Source: Candidatus Zixiibacteriota bacterium (GTDB lineage Bacteria > Zixibacteria > MSB-5A5 > GN15 > PGXB01). Taken from it: a DNA stretch of 20,212 bases. Made by a program: the position numbers and the translations under genes. The notes below the pieces were generated by a model. The model was not told the origin of the DNA. It made no database searches and saw only the letters and a program-made list of their open reading frames with translations. Position 1 is the first letter of the stretch; each line of letters opens with the position of its first letter. This document shows, one piece after another, positions 15,089 through 20,212 of the stretch. The stretch is taken from positions 1,658,863-1,679,074 of the forward strand of contig LS998015.1 in NCBI GenBank assembly GCA_900498245.1. The letters run 5' to 3'.

Positions 15089-15991
15089 ATGCTCAAGATT
15101 TTCGGCAACTTCTCCCGACTTCTAAGGTACCGCTCGCTGTGGCTATATCTTTTCCTTATGAAACTGATATTTTCGTTCTTATTGGTAGTTCCGTTCTTTC
15201 TGGAATCCAATGGCCGGCTGGCCTCGTCGGTGCATTCCGGTTCCCTCATTACTGATTGGAATATCGGTGTTCTGGTAGAGCTATTCACAAAGCAAAGTGA
15301 ATTACCTGTGGCCTTTTTGCTTTTCATTTTTGCCGGAGGTACAATTTTTGCGGTTCTCATGCAGTTTTTGAACGGCGGCATTTATTTCCAGATAGTCTCC
15401 GGCGAGAAGGAGGTCATTGGCAGGCGCGAATTTTTCGCCGAATGCGGGGCGAATTTTGCGATGCATTTGAAAATAGCCCTTTTCATGATGGTCGTATATC
15501 TGGTTTTGCTCCCGGCGTCGCTATTTTTAATTAATATGATTGGTGTGGCGGGACAGAGTCTCATGGGCGCGGCCGCTCTCGTTTTCCTGCTTATAAAGGG
15601 GGGGATAATTTTCCTGATATTCCTGGCGGCGTCCATATTTTCCGATTCGGTGAGGGCAGCATCGGCCGCCCACCCGGACTGGCCGTTCAAAGAGATTCTA
15701 AAATCGGGCTCCGTTTTCTTTCGGCCGAATATGACAAAAGCTCTCGGGATATTTTTGGTCACTTATGTTCCGTTTGTCCTGATATGGATAGCGGCGGAAT
15801 CTCTCTCATGGGGGGCCGTAGGTCTTTTTGGGGGAATGGCTGGAATAGTTGTCGAATTTCTGCTTTTTCAAGTTTCATCATTTGCCAGGACCGGTCAGAA
15901 ATTGTGGTATCTAATCAATTTCGGATTAAAATATAAAGATGCCGATCCGGGGCGGTTCCTTCCCGAACAGGTGCAGCTTGAACTCGATTGA
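15089..15991 (+). CDS. Polytopic membrane protein of unknown function
   Basis: A 300-residue integral membrane protein with about six to seven hydrophobic segments (roughly residues 17-38, 73-96, 124-150, 158-182, 212-232 and 240-262). I do not recognise a named family with certainty; the overall pattern, a first segment after LLRYRSLWLYLFLMKLIFSF and long membrane segments with small soluble loops, resembles generic DUF-type inner-membrane proteins. A soluble loop near residues 186-206 (SAAHPDWPFKEILKSGSVFF) and the hydrophilic C-terminus FGLKYKDADPGRF are the only distinct polar parts. The ATG follows the M1 stop codon directly and has GGGGGAA just upstream, implying coupling with the peptidase. 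The two may act together at the envelope, but that is inference. Confidence 0.75.
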   Translation: MLKIFGNFSRLLRYRSLWLYLFLMKLIFSFLLVVPFFLESNGRLASSVHSGSLITDWNIGVLVELFTKQSELPVAFLLFIFAGGTIFAVLMQFLNGGIYFQIVSGEKEVIGRREFFAECGANFAMHLKIALFMMVVYLVLLPASLFLINMIGVAGQSLMGAAALVFLLIKGGIIFLIFLAASIFSDSVRAASAAHPDWPFKEILKSGSVFFRPNMTKALGIFLVTYVPFVLIWIAAESLSWGAVGLFGGMAGIVVEFLLFQVSSFARTGQKLWYLINFGLKYKDADPGRFLPEQVQLELD

Positions 15992-16057
15992 TTGAGCCAA
16001 ATCAACAGTGTTGATTATCTTATCAAGTTTTGCGATATTCTTTCCGAGGATGCCAGG

Positions 16058-17257
16058 ATGACGGAAAGACTCTATCTGAACGATGCTTATCTTTATGATT
16101 TCAGGGCCGCCGTGGTGGGGGTGAGGTCGACGGACCGCGGGTTTGAAGTTCTGCTGGACAGGACCGCCTTTTATCCGGAAGCCGGGGGGCAATTGTTCGA
16201 CCGGGGGTTTATGGACCAAATTCCGGTCTCGGCGGCGTACGAAACCGATTCCGATGATATTGTTCATATCCTTGATACGTGGTCGGTGCCGATTGGTACG
16301 ATTGTGCATGGAGTTATTGATGAGAAAAGAAGACGGGAAAATCGCTGCAAACATACCGGTCAGCATATTTTGTCACGGGCCTTTATTGAGACGGTGGGGG
16401 CGGAGACGGTCAGTTCGAGATTGGGGGAAATTGAATCAACGATAGAACTTTCGGCCAGTGATCTCAGCGATACGGTTATAAGAAATGCGGAGGATCTGGC
16501 AAACGACATAATCTTAAAGAATCTGCCGGTAAATATCGCATACTACAATTTGGAGGAATTGAAGAGTCTCCCGGTCCGCAAAATTCCGGATAGAGAAGGA
16601 AAATTCCGAATAATACAAATAGGTGACTTTGACTTTACGGCCTGCGGAGGAACCCACTGCCGAAATACGGGTGAAGTCGGATTGGTCAAAATAGTAGGAC
16701 AGGAGAAACTTCGGGGACATCTGCGAGTGATTTTTCTGGCGGGGGGGAAGGCCATCGAAGATTATGGCGAAAAGAATCAGGTTATTGAAGGGCTGACGGG
16801 GAAATTCACGTGCCATTTTCGGGATCTGCCGGCCGCTGTCGACAGACTAATGGAACAGGAAAAGACGCTGCGGCGAGAGGTAAATCGCCTTCGTACTATC
16901 AATCTCTATAATGATATTTCGAAAAGACTACTATCCGCGCCAAAAGTCGGAGACACAATCTTATTTTATGGGGAATATGACGAGAGCGACCCCAAAATCT
17001 TGAAAGAAACGGGACTTAAATTATGTCAGGAGCAACCGGCTCTTTTGATTCTTGCGTTTGAAGATAAGGTCCTGATAGTTTCATCGGAAAGGACCGGATT
17101 CCCGGCATCGAAAGTTGCGCAGAGGCTCATGGGGGCATGCGGCGGTAAGGGAGGTGGCAGTAGTTCATTTGCCCAAGTCGGAGGATTACCCAGGGAAAAA
17201 AGGGAGGAGATAAAAAGGGCTTTTATGGAAATGATTCGGGATGAAATCGATCGTTAA
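16058..17257 (+). CDS. AlaX-type alanyl-tRNA editing protein with DHHA1 domain
   Basis: A 399-residue free-standing relative of the AlaRS editing module (AlaX-L type). Such proteins hydrolyse Ser- or Gly-tRNA(Ala) in trans, protecting against serine misincorporation. Order of parts: an N-terminal AlaRS-like beta domain with DRTAFYPEAGGQLFDRG (35-50), zinc-binding HTGQH (99-103) and CGGTH (196-200) of the tRNA_SAD editing domain, a coiled-coil-like stretch (about 250-285), and a C-terminal DHHA1 domain ending GGKGGGSSSFAQVGG. All four metal ligands are present. The aminoacylation domain of AlaRS is absent, so it is not alaS itself. The ATG at 16058 has GAGGA 7 bases upstream; an in-frame TTG at 15992 would add 22 residues but lacks an SD. 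LptD overlaps its last 17 bases. Confidence 0.92.
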   Translation: MTERLYLNDAYLYDFRAAVVGVRSTDRGFEVLLDRTAFYPEAGGQLFDRGFMDQIPVSAAYETDSDDIVHILDTWSVPIGTIVHGVIDEKRRRENRCKHTGQHILSRAFIETVGAETVSSRLGEIESTIELSASDLSDTVIRNAEDLANDIILKNLPVNIAYYNLEELKSLPVRKIPDREGKFRIIQIGDFDFTACGGTHCRNTGEVGLVKIVGQEKLRGHLRVIFLAGGKAIEDYGEKNQVIEGLTGKFTCHFRDLPAAVDRLMEQEKTLRREVNRLRTINLYNDISKRLLSAPKVGDTILFYGEYDESDPKILKETGLKLCQEQPALLILAFEDKVLIVSSERTGFPASKVAQRLMGACGGKGGGSSSFAQVGGLPREKREEIKRAFMEMIRDEIDR

Positions 17258-20212
17258 TAATATTCGGTTTATTTTTGCCGCAATAATCATCTATAGTGGT
17301 ACAGTCGCGGCGCAGGAAGATAAGGCTTTTTACCTGGATCATTCCGATGTTTTTGAAATTATAAGGGGCGCGGTCAAGGATACCATTTATATTTCCGGTG
17401 CGGTGGCCTTTTCCCGCGAAGGGGGCAAACTTCTGGCCGATTCGGCTGTCTGGGTTAGAGGGGAAACCATAATTCTTCGCGGGCACGTGTATGTGCAAGA
17501 TTCATCGTATGAACTGACAGCCGACCGGGTTGACTATGATATTAAAAATGATCTGGCCTATGCCAGGGGCAAGGAAGTTACCATAATCTCCGGTAAGGAT
17601 TCGGTCAGAGCGATCGGGACAAATGCATATTTTTCGCGAGACTCATCATTATTCAGAATGAAAGAAAGACCGTCGCTTTATTTTCATTATCCCGACACTG
17701 CCCGGATGATCCGAGTCGATGCGGACAGAGTTGCTCTGGATGCAAAGGATCGTATTGGGTACGCGGATGGCAAAGTTATTATTAAACAGGCCGAGACCGA
17801 ATCACACTCAGGGCATGCCATTATGTACGCCGCTAATGATGTTCTGGCTCTGACCGATCATCCTTCTGCTAAGAGAAAAGATTCGGAGGTGCAAGGTGAT
17901 ACACTAGTCATAACATCGGATCAGTCGGCCGTAAAGGAAATTTATGTAATCGGCGATGCGCAGGGAGATTTCAAGGAGCCGGCAGGAAAGGATACGACCA
18001 TTAGCGATGTATCTCAATTGAAAGGAAACGAGATCATTTTCGGGTTTGAGAAGGGGGAAATAACGAATATTCAGGCCGCCGGGCAAGCTTACTCCTTTTA
18101 CTCGCCGGGGACAAAAGACAGCACTGAAATTGTCAAAAATAATGTTTCGGGAGATACCATCAATTTATTTATCGAAAGCAAAAAACTTAATGTGGTCAAT
18201 GTTATCGGCGGGGCGGAAGGGGAATATCTAAGCGGGAAATTCAAGCCGGGCGATTCGGGGGTGGTTTTTGTCGAAGATACCGTGAAATACAGAGCGAATG
18301 AAATAACTTACGCCGTCAAGGATTCCACCATCACCCTTTTAGGTAATGGGGCGGTTGAAAATCGCAATATGTCCCTGACTGCGGCTAAGGTGAACTACAA
18401 TGTGGCCAATCAACTGGTGACCGCGCATGACGATTCCGCACGTGTCGATACCACCCTGACTTATATTCCCGTGATATTAAAAGATGGTTCGGAACAGCTT
18501 CTGGGCTCATACCTGGAATACTCCATAAAAACCGAGAGGGGCATGATTTGGAAGTCAAAGTCCGAATATCAGGAGGCCTATTATCGCGGGAAGGAGCTGT
18601 TTCGCGAAAATAAGGAAGTTTATTTTGTCGAAAATGGTACTTATACCAGCTGTAATGAAGAGGAGCCACATTATCATTTCCTGGCGCACAATATGAAAAT
18701 GATGCAAAATAATAAGATCATCGCACGACCGGTAATATTTTATATTGAAAAAGTCCCCATTCTGATCGCCCCCTATTATATTTTTTCTATCAAAACCGGG
18801 CGGCACTCCGGATTTCTGCCCTTTCGGCTGGGGAATTTCGAGCGGGGCGCCGGTTCAATTAGCAACGTCGGCTACTATTGGGCCGCTTCTCAATATTGGG
18901 ATATTCAGGCGTCGCTCGACTACTATGAAAATTTCGGTTTTGCTTATCACAGCACGATGAATTACAACTGGCGCTATCATCTTGCGGGTTCGGTCTCCGG
19001 TTCATATGCCAATCAATCCAATCTAACGGCGCTCGGGGAAAACACTGTTAAGCGGTGGCAAATTCGGTTCACACACAGTCAGACCGTTTCGCCGACCTTT
19101 GATATTCGCGCCGACGGTACATTTTTATCAGACAGGAGTTACTATTCCGATTTCTCGACTGATTTGAATGAGCGGCTCAACCGCAACCTGCGTAGCCAGA
19201 TTTCTTTGAATAAGAGGTGGAGCGGGGCCTCTTTGAGCGCCCAATTTGTGCATACCGTCAACCTTGACCAAGACTCTCGCAGTGATGATTACCCGACCGC
19301 GACATTCTCTATCCCGTCCCGCGCCATATTCGCCGCTCCTACGAGTGTTGGGACAGGAGAAGTCACGCGGAAATGGTACAACAACTTCTATTTCGGGTAT
19401 TCGTCGTCTATTCATAATTTTGCCTCCCGCGTGACTAATGCCGACAGTACCCACAGCCGGAAAGCATATTTGACTGTCGATCATTATCCCAGTTTGTCAA
19501 TGTCCCCGATAAGCATATTTCACTATCTCAGAATCGGTCCATCGTTCCGCTATCAGGAAACCTGGTATAAGGTATTTCCGACGGACCAGAGTCGTCTTGC
19601 CGGGATTAATACTTCACCCTGGTATCGCCGATATGCCTACGGAGCATCGATATCTGCGGCTACCGATATTTATGGGACAGTATACCCCAAAATCCTCGGT
19701 CTGGAAGGGTTGCGGCATGTTCTCACGCCGAGCGTGACATATTCGTGGGCCCCGGAAATAACTAAGAATGATAACGTTAGAAACTACACCGGCGCGGGCG
19801 GCGGCGGCGCCAAGTCGAGAACGATAACCTATAGCCTGAATCAGCTGTTTCAGGCCAAAATCAAAAAGGGTGAGGCCACGCGCAATATCGATCTTCTTTC
19901 CATTTCCAGTTCGTTGAGTTATAATCATGAAGCGATCGGTCGGAAGTATTCCGCGCTGAGCACTTCGGCGCAGACATCGCTTTTGGGAAATCTGCGAATT
20001 TCCGCGCAAATGGTGCATAGTCTGTATAAACCGGGAACCGATGAACTTCACTGGACTTCCCCATATTTGGAGAGTTTCACCATTCAATCGACTTTCAGCA
20101 CGGGCGGCAGTCTTAACGATTACGGTATTCCCGACACCGCTATCGCGTCATCGTCATTTCCGGCAACCCCTTTGCCCGGCAAAACTTCATCGCGCAAGGG
20201 AGGGAATTGGAG
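17241..20212 (+). CDS. lptD: LptD/OstA outer-membrane LPS assembly protein (C-terminus cut by window edge)
   Basis: An open frame runs to the window end without a stop (990 codons seen), beginning MKSIVNNIRFIFAAIIIYSG, a probable signal peptide with AAQ cleavage context. It contains OstA/LptA-like jellyroll repeats (about residues 30-440), where strand-turn units such as ISGAVAFSREGGKLLADSAV recur, then the LptD landmark TSCNEEEPHYHF near residue 470, VPILIAPYYIFSIKTGRHSGFLPF (500-527) and the start of the outer-membrane beta-barrel with many aromatic alternating strands. LptD inserts LPS into the outer leaflet; LptFG, its inner-membrane partners, sit at the other end of the window. It is longer than E. 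coli LptD (784 residues), mostly because the soluble N-terminal part is long. In the visible part the only cysteine is C471. It overlaps the AlaX gene by 17 bases. Confidence 0.93.
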   Translation, partial: MKSIVNNIRFIFAAIIIYSGTVAAQEDKAFYLDHSDVFEIIRGAVKDTIYISGAVAFSREGGKLLADSAVWVRGETIILRGHVYVQDSSYELTADRVDYDIKNDLAYARGKEVTIISGKDSVRAIGTNAYFSRDSSLFRMKERPSLYFHYPDTARMIRVDADRVALDAKDRIGYADGKVIIKQAETESHSGHAIMYAANDVLALTDHPSAKRKDSEVQGDTLVITSDQSAVKEIYVIGDAQGDFKEPAGKDTTISDVSQLKGNEIIFGFEKGEITNIQAAGQAYSFYSPGTKDSTEIVKNNVSGDTINLFIESKKLNVVNVIGGAEGEYLSGKFKPGDSGVVFVEDTVKYRANEITYAVKDSTITLLGNGAVENRNMSLTAAKVNYNVANQLVTAHDDSARVDTTLTYIPVILKDGSEQLLGSYLEYSIKTERGMIWKSKSEYQEAYYRGKELFRENKEVYFVENGTYTSCNEEEPHYHFLAHNMKMMQNNKIIARPVIFYIEKVPILIAPYYIFSIKTGRHSGFLPFRLGNFERGAGSISNVGYYWAASQYWDIQASLDYYENFGFAYHSTMNYNWRYHLAGSVSGSYANQSNLTALGENTVKRWQIRFTHSQTVSPTFDIRADGTFLSDRSYYSDFSTDLNERLNRNLRSQISLNKRWSGASLSAQFVHTVNLDQDSRSDDYPTATFSIPSRAIFAAPTSVGTGEVTRKWYNNFYFGYSSSIHNFASRVTNADSTHSRKAYLTVDHYPSLSMSPISIFHYLRIGPSFRYQETWYKVFPTDQSRLAGINTSPWYRRYAYGASISAATDIYGTVYPKILGLEGLRHVLTPSVTYSWAPEITKNDNVRNYTGAGGGGAKSRTITYSLNQLFQAKIKKGEATRNIDLLSISSSLSYNHEAIGRKYSALSTSAQTSLLGNLRISAQMVHSLYKPGTDELHWTSPYLESFTIQSTFSTGGSLNDYGIPDTAIASSSFPATPLPGKTSSRKGGNW

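Noticed and set aside
15992-16057. TTG start for the AlaX-type protein directly after the membrane-protein stop
   Set aside because: It has no SD, and the extra 22 residues do not resemble family N-termini; the ATG at 16058 has GAGGA at 7-base spacing.
19614-20087. Antisense open frame of 157 codons inside lptD
   Set aside because: It is opposite an uninterrupted, recognisable lptD frame and its translation has no domain or plausible start signal.
1-20212. CRISPR arrays, insertion sequences, rRNA genes and tandem repeats
   Set aside because: None seen on reading both strands; no spaced direct repeats, transposase-like genes or rRNA signatures were recognised.

Overview
The window looks like chromosomal DNA of a Gram-negative (diderm) bacterium with moderate GC. 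The outer-membrane LPS transport genes lptF, lptG and lptD show that it has an LPS outer membrane. Gene content, a mix of Shine-Dalgarno (SD) and SD-less starts, and divergent versions of housekeeping proteins suggest an uncultured lineage near the FCB group (Zixibacteria-like). That placement is inference only. I see no mobile element, phage gene, CRISPR array or rRNA.

Layout. Positions 1-1617 on the minus strand hold lptG (cut by the window edge) and lptF, the inner-membrane permeases of the LPS export machine. Everything else is on the plus strand. Positions 1715-4158 hold a YhaM-like OB-fold/HD nuclease followed by a FetA/FetB-like ABC pair (putative metal exporter), with tight or overlapping junctions. 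A hairpin terminator and a tRNA-Ser(GGA) follow. From about 4381 to the right edge runs one long co-directional series: a 34-codon leader ORF with a strong SD, a DapF-like protein, an MFS transporter, a 104-residue orphan, arginyl-tRNA synthetase, an EPSP-synthase-like protein, a MATE transporter, a histone-deacetylase-family hydrolase, an FAH-family hydrolase, a secreted M1-type metallopeptidase, a polytopic membrane protein, an AlaX-type trans-editing protein, and LptD (cut by the right edge).

The most unusual part is 4381-10160. The DapF-like protein keeps the motifs that bind diaminopimelate but has serine in place of both catalytic cysteines. Three genes downstream, the EPSP-synthase-like protein keeps the overall repeat pattern of its fold while most substrate-binding and catalytic positions are replaced. 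Two diverged core-metabolism enzymes in one gene string, with two multidrug-type transporters and a leader ORF, deserve follow-up. They could be repurposed enzymes or pseudoenzymes. The LPS transport genes at the two ends place the window in an envelope-biogenesis neighbourhood. AlaX and ArgRS add translation quality control and tRNA charging.
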